From contig CALALP010000071.1 of assembly GCA_937925515.1 (NCBI GenBank), forward strand, positions 1 through 63,885: a stretch of DNA of 63,885 bases, written 5' to 3'. A model generated the notes under the pieces. The model made no database searches. It saw only the letters and a program-made list of their open reading frames with translations, and was not told the DNA's origin. The DNA is from an uncultured Lachnoanaerobaculum sp. Lineage in GTDB: Bacteria; Bacillota; Clostridia; Lachnospirales; Lachnospiraceae. Made by a program: the position numbers and the translations under genes. Within the stretch, counting starts at the first letter, position 1. The number at the start of each line of letters is the position of its first letter. Of this stretch, positions 37,896 to 45,837 are shown piece after piece.

Positions 37896-39536
37896 CTACA
37901 TAAGAGGTGCTACTCCTTTCATAAGTATACCTTGTAATTTCACACCAATCTTTTCCTCCTCCCAATCTTTAATACTAACTTCCTTGCAAAAAGATAGAGT
38001 TTCATTAAAATCATTTTCAATGTCCATAATACATTCTGTTTTATACATATAAGTTGCACATTCAAAATGATGATATAAACTTCTATAATCAAGGTTTATT
38101 GTTCCCACTACTGCCCTCTCATCATCTGCAACAAAACTTTTTGCATGAACAAATCCGGGAGTAAAAATATATATTTTAACCCCTGCTTTAAGTAGTCTAG
38201 GAAAATGTGTCTTTGCCAAGCTATAAGGTGCTTTTTTATCAGGAATCCCCGGCAAAATAATCTTGACATCAACTCCCCTTCCTGCCGCAAATTTAAGTGC
38301 TGTTTCAAGTTCAGCATCAAGTATAAGATATGGTGTCATAATATGAACATAATTTTTTGCTCTATTTAATATATCCATATAAACCATTTCTCCAACTCTT
38401 TCATCATCAAGTGGAGAATCTCCATACGGCATTACATAACCTGATACTTTTACACTTGATTTATCTTCCGGACTATATTCCCTTAGAATTTCATCTCCTG
38501 ACATAAGTCCATATTTTCCAAGAGTGGTAGGCTTTTTACCATATACATTCCACATTTCTAAAAACATAAGCTCAAAACTTTTTACAGCCTCGCCCTCAAG
38601 CATAACAGCAGTATCTTTCCAATATCCATATACATTTTTCTTGTTAATGTATTCGTCAGCAAGGTTTATACCACCATTAAAAGCAACTTTTCCGTCTATA
38701 ACTAAAATCTTTCTATGATCTCTATTATTATAATGTGTTGATATTATCGGTGCAAGTGCTGCAAATACCTTACATTTTATACCTAACTCCTCTAATTTCT
38801 TATGATAAAAATATGGTACTTTTACAATCTCATTTGTTCCGTCATATAAAAATCTAACCTCTACTCCTTGCTTTACTTTTTCAATTAGTTTCTCAAGCAC
38901 ACGCCCAAGCATCAACCCCTCATCAATTATAAAATATTCCAAATATATATATTTTTCTGCCTTTTCAAGCTCAATGAGCATTTGCTCAAATTTATCTTCT
39001 CCTGTTGGAAAATAAGTAACTTTAGTATTACTGTAAATAGGAAAATTACCATGTTTATTTATATATTTGCAAAGTTCATAGCTTTGTATATCTTCTAACT
39101 TGATTTTTTCTAATGTTTCCTCGTCATAATCAAGTAGATTACTTGTGATATTTCTAAGCTCAAGAGTTCTTTTTTTTACCATTCTATGACCTAAATCTGT
39201 TCTTGTAAAAATATAAAAAATTCCTCCCGGAATTGGAAATAACATCATTAATAAAAGCCATGTAACCTTTGCACTTGCATCTCCATTATCATTTACGATA
39301 ACGATTACAAGTGTTATTAAAAAAATAAGAGTTATTACTATAATATGTGGTGTATGTCTACTTATCCAATTAAGTACAGCAGAAAATAAATACACCTGCA
39401 ATATAATAAGTGCAACTAATATTGTAGACCTACCAAAAAGTAAGTGGCTGATTCCTTTTTTTCCTTTTTCTACCAGTCTAACTCCTACCGAATCCTCTCC
39501 TATACTATTATTACACCTTTCAAGGGCATCTTTCAT
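37896..39536 (-). CDS. cls: cardiolipin synthase, PLD family
   Basis: This 546-residue membrane enzyme condenses two phosphatidylglycerols into cardiolipin. Two or three N-terminal hydrophobic segments are followed by two PLD motifs (HYNNRDHRKILVIDG and HAKSFVADD). Its start overlaps the stop of the toxin remnant as ATGA, so it may depend on translation through the remnant. No separate ribosome binding site of note was seen at 39536, so a later start is possible. Confidence 0.9.
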   Translation of the reverse strand: MKDALERCNNSIGEDSVGVRLVEKGKKGISHLLFGRSTILVALIILQVYLFSAVLNWISRHTPHIIVITLIFLITLVIVIVNDNGDASAKVTWLLLMMLFPIPGGIFYIFTRTDLGHRMVKKRTLELRNITSNLLDYDEETLEKIKLEDIQSYELCKYINKHGNFPIYSNTKVTYFPTGEDKFEQMLIELEKAEKYIYLEYFIIDEGLMLGRVLEKLIEKVKQGVEVRFLYDGTNEIVKVPYFYHKKLEELGIKCKVFAALAPIISTHYNNRDHRKILVIDGKVAFNGGINLADEYINKKNVYGYWKDTAVMLEGEAVKSFELMFLEMWNVYGKKPTTLGKYGLMSGDEILREYSPEDKSSVKVSGYVMPYGDSPLDDERVGEMVYMDILNRAKNYVHIMTPYLILDAELETALKFAAGRGVDVKIILPGIPDKKAPYSLAKTHFPRLLKAGVKIYIFTPGFVHAKSFVADDERAVVGTINLDYRSLYHHFECATYMYKTECIMDIENDFNETLSFCKEVSIKDWEEEKIGVKLQGILMKGVAPLM

Positions 39537-39858
39537 ATAATCTCCTTAATTTTAAAACCTTGTTGCTTGCAGTAAATTAAATATTGTTCCTCATCTACCA
39601 AAAAATTACAACATCTATTTATAAGTTGTGGTCTAACTTTATTGTTCACAATAGTATCATAAAGCTTTCTAGCTTTCTTTGTTATAAAATCTATATTCTC
39701 TAACTTATTACACCAAGAAAGCTGATTTGATAAAAGATTCTTATAATTAATTGTAGCCTTATCATCCGTTGATAAAATCTTAATATCTACAATCTCTAAA
39801 CTCTTTTCATGAATTGGTATCATATTTTTGCATCTGCATGATATAAAGAAAAACTCAT
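39533..39858 (-). pseudogene. toxN: ToxN/AbiQ-family type III toxin gene with internal deletion
   Basis: An AGGAG site and ATG at 39858 open a frame reading MSFSLYHADAKI before TGA; this fits the N terminus of ToxN/AbiQ proteins (x-LYxVDxKYI). A second frame (39823-39533) encodes 96 residues matching their C-terminal half: MIPI, YKNLLSNQL, ITKKARKLYD and RCCNFLVDEE. The two are out of frame, and about 70 central codons are missing, including the TSxK-type catalytic segment. Normal length is about 170. The upstream RNA repeats and terminator complete a type III locus. The fragment could still be translated from the internal ATG but should not be an active RNase. Confidence 0.82.
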
Positions 39859-39868
39859 ATTTATCTCC

Positions 39869-39897
39869 TAAAAAAGGTTAGGCTCTAAGCCTAACCT
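39869..39897 (-). terminator. intrinsic terminator between antitoxin repeats and toxin
   Basis: A perfect 9-bp stem (AGGTTAGGC/GCCTAACCT) is followed on the minus strand by six T residues, then the toxin ribosome binding site. This placement is standard in type III toxin-antitoxin loci, where partial readthrough sets the RNA-to-toxin ratio. Confidence 0.9.
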
Positions 39898-39899
39898 CT

Positions 39900-40005
39900 G
39901 CTTTTTTAGTTCCCACTTATGGTAGGGTACACTCGCTTTTTTAGCTCCCACTCATGGTAGGGTACACTCGCTTTTTTAGCTCCCACTTTATGGTAGGGTA
40001 CACTC
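39900..40005 (-). ncRNA. ToxI/AntiQ-like RNA antitoxin, three tandem 35-36-nt repeats
   Basis: Three contiguous units of 36, 35 and 35 bp (in transcript order 39970-40005, 39935-39969, 39900-39934) differ at only two or three positions. Each carries ACCC...GTGGGA and an A-rich segment (CTAAAAAAGC). CCC can pair with GGG inside each unit, compatible with the pseudoknot-plus-A-rich-tail design of ToxI and AntiQ. The transcript should begin near 40034 and end at the terminator at 39869. Known antitoxins of this class are cut into single repeats by their toxin. Confidence 0.82.
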
Positions 40006-40040
40006 GCTTTTTTTAGAGCATTTCTACTCTTTGATAGTAT

Positions 40041-40068
40041 TTTATAGCAAATATACAAAAAATGTCAA
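40041..40068 (-). promoter_or_regulatory. promoter of the antitoxin RNA
   Basis: The minus strand has consensus -35 TTGACA (40063-40068) and -10 TATAAA (40041-40046), 16 nt apart, starting 12 nt after the stop of the preceding gene. It appears intact although the toxin gene is not. Confidence 0.85.
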
Positions 40069-40080
40069 GAGCTTTTAAAA

Positions 40081-41439
40081 TTATCTGTTTTTCCCAAATA
40101 ACAACAATCTTTTTTCAAACTCTTGACCTTTTACTGCAAAATGAACTGCATCTTTTCCTGTCATAGGGTCTACTATTCCAAGGTAAATATTTTGAGTATT
40201 AGGGTCTAATGTTATCTTTCCCATATCTACAACAATCTCTTGTGAAGTTTCCGACTGTAAAGAAGTTAAATCAATCGGTACTTTTACAGTTGCAATATTA
40301 TCTCCACTTTTATTTTCTACATAAATATAAGTATCAAAGTTAAAATACATTGGTGCAATGCCTAAATTTTCCCAAGTCAGCTTAATACTAGAATCCTTTA
40401 TAATTTCAGCACTTGAAATAAAAAATCTATATCCAAGATTTTCTCTTATTTTATCAAAGCTGTTTTTATAGTCTTCATTTACAGAACCATACTTAGGCCC
40501 TATAAAGGAAGTATGAGATTCTTTGATAAGCTCTATTGTTCTATCTAAATTTTCCACAAACATATTATTAAAACTTAAAGCACTTGTAAACTCCCCTCCA
40601 ACAGGAACTTCCTCCCACCAATTAGGTCTAGGTGCAAGTTGTTCTTCATTAGCAGGCTGTTCATAACTACCACCATTATTTAACCAACCAAGCCACTCTT
40701 TCGTAGACTTAGCATCACCTACCAAATCATTATATACTCCAAAACCATATTTTTTTGCCTCATTAAAAGGTCGCCTCATAAGAAATTTTGCCTGTGGAAA
40801 TGCTTTAATATAGGGGGAAATGTAAAAAGCTCTTACTTCTTCTTGTGGCAAGCGAGGCATTCCATTGCTATAATCCACATGCCATTCTCCCCAATGTCCT
40901 AGACTTCCAAGCTCTATATAGGCTATAAAACTGTCATTTCCCCACCTTTTACCAATAGCCTTTACTGCCTTTTCATGGTAACTGATGAGTATGTCATTAT
41001 TATAATTAGGAGAAAAACCTTTTCCATAATCTATATCATACCAAGTTCCGTCGCCATTTATCTTGTCATAGAGCCAATTAGGAATATCCATGTGCTTATT
41101 ATCAGTGGGTACATCAAGTACAAATCTAAATACTAAATGCTTACCTGATTTCTTTAACTCTTGTATATTATTTTTAGTTTCAATAGTTTCTAAGTCAAAC
41201 ACTCCCTCCCTTGGTTCAAGTTCAGCCCAAGTTATTTCTACATAAGCAAGTGATATATCATCTCTTTTTACTTCGTCGCTGTCAGCCATAGGAGCATAAC
41301 CAATCATAGGATTAGCAGGGAGTAACTTATTTGATTTAGTAAAATGTGAACTCAAAGCATTTCCCCTATTAAAATATACAAACAAAGTAACTACTTCAAT
41401 AAAACAAAGTGCAAATATTACTATGTAAGTTTTTTTCAT
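40081..41439 (-). CDS. DUF4832-domain, glycoside-hydrolase-like membrane-anchored protein
   Basis: This 452-residue protein has an N-terminal hydrophobic anchor, then a TIM-barrel-like region (YVEITWAELEPREG near 70; ELGSLGHWGEWH near 180) and a C-terminal beta domain of DUF4832 type (SSIKLTWENLGIAPMYFNFD). These features resemble family 42-like glycosidases and suggest polysaccharide binding or cleavage outside the cell; activity is unproven. The start at 41439 follows GGGAG. It is the last gene of the ispF-cysS-mrnC-rlmB run, with the toxin-antitoxin remnant directly after it. Confidence 0.7.
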   Translation of the reverse strand: MKKTYIVIFALCFIEVVTLFVYFNRGNALSSHFTKSNKLLPANPMIGYAPMADSDEVKRDDISLAYVEITWAELEPREGVFDLETIETKNNIQELKKSGKHLVFRFVLDVPTDNKHMDIPNWLYDKINGDGTWYDIDYGKGFSPNYNNDILISYHEKAVKAIGKRWGNDSFIAYIELGSLGHWGEWHVDYSNGMPRLPQEEVRAFYISPYIKAFPQAKFLMRRPFNEAKKYGFGVYNDLVGDAKSTKEWLGWLNNGGSYEQPANEEQLAPRPNWWEEVPVGGEFTSALSFNNMFVENLDRTIELIKESHTSFIGPKYGSVNEDYKNSFDKIRENLGYRFFISSAEIIKDSSIKLTWENLGIAPMYFNFDTYIYVENKSGDNIATVKVPIDLTSLQSETSQEIVVDMGKITLDPNTQNIYLGIVDPMTGKDAVHFAVKGQEFEKRLLLFGKNR

Positions 41440-41460
41440 ATATTCTCCCAATCTTAAATC

Positions 41461-42201
41461 TTAAATTTTAAATTTTCTTTGTCTAACAGCCTCATAAGCA
41501 AGTATTCCTGTTGCAACAGAAACATTTAAAGAGTCAATATCTCCAAACATAGGTATTGAAACTAGAAAATCACATTTTTTCTTTACAGATTCACTAACAC
41601 CACTTCCCTCATTTCCTATTACAATTCCTATTGCCCCTTTAAAATCAACCTCATACATACTTGTTCCACTCATATCGGCACATATAAACCAAAGCCCCTC
41701 TTTTTTTAACTCTTCTATTGTTTTTGAAATGTTGGTAACTTTGGCAACAGGTGTATAGTTAATTGCACCGGCAGAAGTTCTTGCAACTGAGGCTCTAAGC
41801 CCAACTGCCCTATGTTTTGGAATTATAATTCCATGTACTCCTGCTTGATTTGCAGTTCTTATAATTGCACCTAGATTATATGGATCTTCTATTGAATCTA
41901 AGATAAGTATAAAAGGAGGTTCTTCCTTTTTTCTTGCAATTTCAAGTATCTCATCAACCGTTGAATAGTCATATGCAGACATAATTGCAATAACACCTTG
42001 ATGTTTTTTTGTTTCACTTAATTTATCAAGTCTTTCTTTAGTAACAAATTCAGGTTGAATGTCATTTTTTTTAGCTTGTTTTATAATAGTATTTATAGGG
42101 CCGTCCTTTAAGCCGACTTGAATATATAGCTTTTCCAAAGTTTTTTCTGCTCTTAGAGCCTCAATAACTGCATTTCTACCTTCTAATGTATTTTCAATCA
42201 A
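41461..42201 (-). CDS. rlmB: 23S rRNA 2'-O-methyltransferase, TrmH/RlmB family
   Basis: This 246-residue SPOUT methyltransferase likely methylates a 23S rRNA guanosine (Gm2251 in E. coli). It has an N-terminal substrate-binding domain and the SPOUT knot motifs LDSIEDPYNLGAIIRTA, IGNEGSGVS and SIPMFGDIDSLNVSVA. It lies 5 nt after mrnC, the usual Firmicutes order. Confidence 0.93.
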   Translation of the reverse strand: MIENTLEGRNAVIEALRAEKTLEKLYIQVGLKDGPINTIIKQAKKNDIQPEFVTKERLDKLSETKKHQGVIAIMSAYDYSTVDEILEIARKKEEPPFILILDSIEDPYNLGAIIRTANQAGVHGIIIPKHRAVGLRASVARTSAGAINYTPVAKVTNISKTIEELKKEGLWFICADMSGTSMYEVDFKGAIGIVIGNEGSGVSESVKKKCDFLVSIPMFGDIDSLNVSVATGILAYEAVRQRKFKI

Positions 42202-42206
42202 TTCTC

Positions 42207-42653
42207 TTATGCTCCTTTACTATCTTGCAAACCTAAAAATACTAATTCAACTGCTCGTTCTTTTTCATTATTAAGATATAAATATCCCATAAGTGCCTCA
42301 AAGCCTGTTGCATTCCTATATTCGCTTAATGTTGAATTTTTTGCCATTGAACTTATATTTGCATTGCGTCCTCTTTTGTATATTGACATTTCTTTTTCAG
42401 TTAAATTAGGTTTTATAGCATTTATAATTTTTGCCTGTTTACCTGCATTTACCATAGAGGCACTTTCTTTATGTAATTTATTAACTTGTTTATTTCCTTT
42501 TAAAACCACTATACTTCTTACAATAATTTCATAAAAAGCATCTCCTATATATGCAAGCACTAGAGGAGAAAGTAGGTTTGCATCATATTTTGACAAATCA
42601 AATTTTTGCAAAACAAGGGTTAATATATCATTTGAATTTATGCTTTCTTCCAC
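42207..42653 (-). CDS. mrnC: mini-ribonuclease III
   Basis: This 148-residue RNase III-fold protein without a dsRNA-binding domain matures 23S rRNA in Bacillus. The motif LAYIGDAFYEIIVR holds the catalytic Asp, and GFEALMGYLYL the second acidic site. It overlaps the cysS 3' end by 16 nt, as in many Firmicutes. Confidence 0.94.
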   Translation of the reverse strand: MEESINSNDILTLVLQKFDLSKYDANLLSPLVLAYIGDAFYEIIVRSIVVLKGNKQVNKLHKESASMVNAGKQAKIINAIKPNLTEKEMSIYKRGRNANISSMAKNSTLSEYRNATGFEALMGYLYLNNEKERAVELVFLGLQDSKGA

Positions 42654-44047
42654 TTTACACCCTCTCTTGTATCCTCTAAAATAATACCCATATCAAGTAA
42701 TTTTCCTCTTATCTCATCGGCAAGTGCAAAGTTCTTTGCCTTTCTCGCCTCCTGTCTTTGTGAAATAAGTTTTTCAACTTCTTCATCAAGTACTACTTCT
42801 TTTCTTTTTGCAAAAATCCCAAGTATATCACATAACTTTTCTATATCAGAATAAATCTTTTTTAGAAACTCTTTTGAGCTTGATTCATTTGCATTAATAT
42901 TTGCAAATCTTACTAAATCAAATATTGCAGTTATTGCATCTGCTGTATTAAAATCATCATCCATAGCATTTTCATATTTTTTAACTATGTTTGCTAATTC
43001 AATCAAGTCTTCTTTTTCTTTTAATGTAATGTCTACATCATTTGCCTTATTAATAAGTTCTCTTAATCTCTCACAAGCAGTTATAATTCTATCTAAAGAA
43101 GTTTTTGCACTTTCCATAAGTTCAGCAGAAAAATTAAGTGGACTTCTATAATGTGTTGTAAGCATAAAAAATCTAAGTACCTGTAATTCATATTTCTTAC
43201 TTATATCTCTTACAGTAAAAAAGTTTCCAAGTGATTTACTCATTTTCTTATTATCTATATTTAAAAATGCGTTATGCATCCAATAATTGGCAAATGTTTT
43301 ACCACTTACTGCCTCTGATTGTGCTATTTCATTTTCATGATGTGGAAATATCAAGTCCTCTCCACCACCATGTATGTCAATTCTTTCTCCTAGATATTTC
43401 TTGCTCATAACAGAACATTCTATATGCCACCCCGGTCTGCCCTTAGACCAAGCTGATTCCCAATAAGGTTCATTTTCTTTTTTAGGTTTCCAAAGTACAA
43501 AGTCTGAAATCTCCTCTTTGTCGCTTTCTCCACTAACTTTTAATTCCCTAAGTCCACTTCTCAGTTCTTCCATATCTTTATGGGATAGTTTTCCATAGTC
43601 CTTAAATTTTTTAGTCCTATAATAAACAGTTCCATTTTCAGATACATAAGCATAACCTTTTTCTATTAAACTTGAAATCATATATTTCATTCCGTCAATT
43701 TCCTCTGTGGCGAGGGGGTGAACGGTAGCAGGCATAATATTCATGCCTTTCATATCATTTTTACATTCTGCTATATACCTAGTGGAAATGACATTTGCAG
43801 AAACATTTTCAGCATTTGCGGCAGCTATTATCTTATCATCTATGTCAGTAAAGTTTGATACAAATCTTACCTCATAACCTTTATACATAAAATATCTTCT
43901 AACAGTATCAAAAAAAATCATAGGGCGAGCATTTCCAATGTGTATCAAATTGTATACAGTAGGTCCACATACATATATGCCTACTTTCCCCTCCTTTAAA
44001 GGGATAAAATCTTCTTTTGTTCCTGTTAATGTGTTATATATCTTCAT
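42638..44047 (-). CDS. cysS: cysteinyl-tRNA synthetase
   Basis: This 469-residue class I synthetase attaches cysteine to tRNA. The HIGNARP (HIGH) and KMSKSLGN (KMSKS) motifs are clear, as are zinc ligands in CGPTVYN, HIECSVM and HHENE. The start at 44047 (MKIYNTL) follows GGGAGG; the frame remains open farther upstream but lacks a better start. It sits between ispF and mrnC. Confidence 0.96.
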   Translation of the reverse strand: MKIYNTLTGTKEDFIPLKEGKVGIYVCGPTVYNLIHIGNARPMIFFDTVRRYFMYKGYEVRFVSNFTDIDDKIIAAANAENVSANVISTRYIAECKNDMKGMNIMPATVHPLATEEIDGMKYMISSLIEKGYAYVSENGTVYYRTKKFKDYGKLSHKDMEELRSGLRELKVSGESDKEEISDFVLWKPKKENEPYWESAWSKGRPGWHIECSVMSKKYLGERIDIHGGGEDLIFPHHENEIAQSEAVSGKTFANYWMHNAFLNIDNKKMSKSLGNFFTVRDISKKYELQVLRFFMLTTHYRSPLNFSAELMESAKTSLDRIITACERLRELINKANDVDITLKEKEDLIELANIVKKYENAMDDDFNTADAITAIFDLVRFANINANESSSKEFLKKIYSDIEKLCDILGIFAKRKEVVLDEEVEKLISQRQEARKAKNFALADEIRGKLLDMGIILEDTREGVKWKKA

Positions 44048-44082
44048 ATTTCCTCCCAAAACTTTTATCAAATATTTAAAAA

Positions 44083-44652
44083 CTAACTTTGGCAGCAACC
44101 ACCACAGCCACCTCCACCTCCACTAAAACCACAACAACCTCCTCCCATTTTAGGAGTCATGTCATAGGATTTAGCATCATATATAGAAGTTAAAAGACAT
44201 ACTGCATGTGCAGCTATTCCAAGTCCTCCCCCTGTAAAGCCAAGCCCTTCTTCAGTTGTTGCTTTTACATTTACTTGAGAAACTTCTATTTTTAAAGCAT
44301 TTGCTATATTTTTTTTCATTTCATCTATAAAAGGTAACATCTTAGGCCTTTGTGCTACTATGGTTGCGTCAACATTTTCAACTATATACAATTTATCTTC
44401 TAAAAGTTTTCTAACTTCCTCAAGTAAATACATACTTGAAATATCTTTATATTTTTTATCTGTATCCGGAAAATGTTTTCCTATATCTCCAAGCCCTGCC
44501 GCCCCTAAAAGTGCATCTGATATTGCATGTAATAAAACATCTGCATCAGAATGTCCTGCTAAACCTTTTTCATAAGGTATATCCACTCCTCCTATAATTA
44601 ATTTTCTATCATTAACAAGTTTATGAACATCATATCCATGTCCAATTCTCAT
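44083..44652 (-). CDS. ispF: 2-C-methyl-D-erythritol 2,4-cyclodiphosphate synthase with Cys/Gly-rich tail
   Basis: IspF cyclises CDP-ME 2-phosphate in the MEP isoprenoid pathway. The zinc ligands Asp8 and His10 (GHGYDVHKL), the GHSDADVLLHA motif and TTEEGLGFTGGG are intact. At 189 residues it exceeds the usual 155-160. The extra C-terminal part, after about residue 165, is rich in Gly and has six Cys (GGGCCGF, CGGCCQS). This tail is unusual and could bind metal or be a late addition. It lies 35 nt before cysS. Confidence 0.93.
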   Translation of the reverse strand: MRIGHGYDVHKLVNDRKLIIGGVDIPYEKGLAGHSDADVLLHAISDALLGAAGLGDIGKHFPDTDKKYKDISSMYLLEEVRKLLEDKLYIVENVDATIVAQRPKMLPFIDEMKKNIANALKIEVSQVNVKATTEEGLGFTGGGLGIAAHAVCLLTSIYDAKSYDMTPKMGGGCCGFSGGGGGCGGCCQS

Positions 44653-44686
44653 AAAACATTCCTTTCTATATAAATTTACTCTAAAA

Positions 44687-45610
44687 TCAAGTAATAAATC
44701 TAATCTTTCCTTTAATACAACTTACTTCCACCTCATCATGCATGCCTAGGTATTCACCGTCTACATGTATAGCATAAGGAGTATTTGTTCTTATTTTTAT
44801 ATTAGTACATTCATAATTTCTTACTCCGGGATATTTTAGATGATTGCCTCCCCTAGCACTAAGTAGTATTCTAATAAGTTTAGAAATTATCTTTTGATGA
44901 ACTATACATACTGAAAGTTCGCCGTCTTGATCATCAGCCTTTGGTGCAAACCTAAAGCCTCCCCCCTCACTACTATGAATGTGTGAAGATATAAATACTA
45001 GATTATTAAATTCTAATTTTTTCAAATCATCAACTATAATTTGTGCCTTTGAAGTGCTAAAGGACAGTAATCTACTAATTCCTAACATAAGATATAAAAA
45101 AGGATTTAATTTACATAAAGAGGTTTTCTCTGAATGTTCCTCCTTTGACTTTACAATATCAGCATCAAAGCCCATTCCACAACTTACTATAAATCGTCTA
45201 TGAAGTCCCTCTCCATAAGAAACATTGCCATAGTCTATACATTTAATTAGTTTAGGCTTTAAAATCCTTTTTAAACAACCAATATAAGTTCTAGGAAGTC
45301 TAAGCCCTCTTGCTAAATCATTGCCTGTGCCTGTTGGTATATAACCTAAAACTATATTTTCACATATATTAAGCCCCTCAAGTACCTCATTTATAGTGCC
45401 GTCCCCACCAACTGCCACAATTTTTAGAGGTTCTTTAGACTCCATATATTGCTTTGAAATTTTACCTGAAAGTCTTATTGCATCTCCTTTTTCATCAGTT
45501 AAAAATGCTTTATAATCAATTTTTGAATGAATCAAAAATCTCTCTAATCTTTTCCATTTCTTAAAACCACTCTCATTTCCGGAGTTTGGATTAACTATAA
45601 ATACGAGCAA
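44687..45610 (-). CDS. diacylglycerol/lipid kinase family protein (YegS/DgkB-like)
   Basis: This 307-residue DAGK-catalytic-domain kinase likely phosphorylates a lipid at the membrane. It starts with FIVNPNSG, has the GGDGTINEVLEG nucleotide motif and GYIPTGTGNDLARGL. The start codon is TTG, with a GAGGG site upstream. It precedes ispF by 34 nt, so it may lead the ispF-cysS-mrnC-rlmB transcript. Exact lipid is unknown. Confidence 0.9.
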   Translation of the reverse strand: MLVFIVNPNSGNESGFKKWKRLERFLIHSKIDYKAFLTDEKGDAIRLSGKISKQYMESKEPLKIVAVGGDGTINEVLEGLNICENIVLGYIPTGTGNDLARGLRLPRTYIGCLKRILKPKLIKCIDYGNVSYGEGLHRRFIVSCGMGFDADIVKSKEEHSEKTSLCKLNPFLYLMLGISRLLSFSTSKAQIIVDDLKKLEFNNLVFISSHIHSSEGGGFRFAPKADDQDGELSVCIVHQKIISKLIRILLSARGGNHLKYPGVRNYECTNIKIRTNTPYAIHVDGEYLGMHDEVEVSCIKGKIRFIT

Positions 45611-45731
45611 AATTTTTCCCTCTCAAATGCTACATTTATTATTAAAATACGTCTATTAAGTCCGTCCTTAGAGTATAACATATATTGAGGTTTAATAGAA
45701 GTTTTTAAAAGATTATTTATATATACATGCA

Positions 45732-45766
45732 CCAAGGACTTCTCACTTTTGGCAAGAAGTCCTTGG
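45732..45766. terminator. 12-bp hairpin downstream of cstA
   Basis: CCAAGGACTTCT pairs perfectly with AGAAGTCCTTGG around an 11-nt loop, about 70 nt past the cstA stop. No T-tract follows on either strand, so termination is likely but not certain. Confidence 0.55.
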
Positions 45767-45837
45767 CTATACAAAATATTTAATTAGAGGTAAAAATCCA
45801 TGGGTGAATTTTCCTTAATACATAATTAATCTTACTA

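Noticed and set aside
39823..39880. Extension of the toxin C-terminal frame upstream into the terminator (GDKYEFFFIS)
   Set aside because: It resembles a ToxN strand, but the stretch is made by the ribosome binding site and start-codon region, so the likeness is probably chance.
39900..40005. Three 35-36-bp repeats as a CRISPR array
   Set aside because: The units are contiguous, with no unique spacers; the promoter-repeat-terminator-toxin layout fits a type III antitoxin instead.
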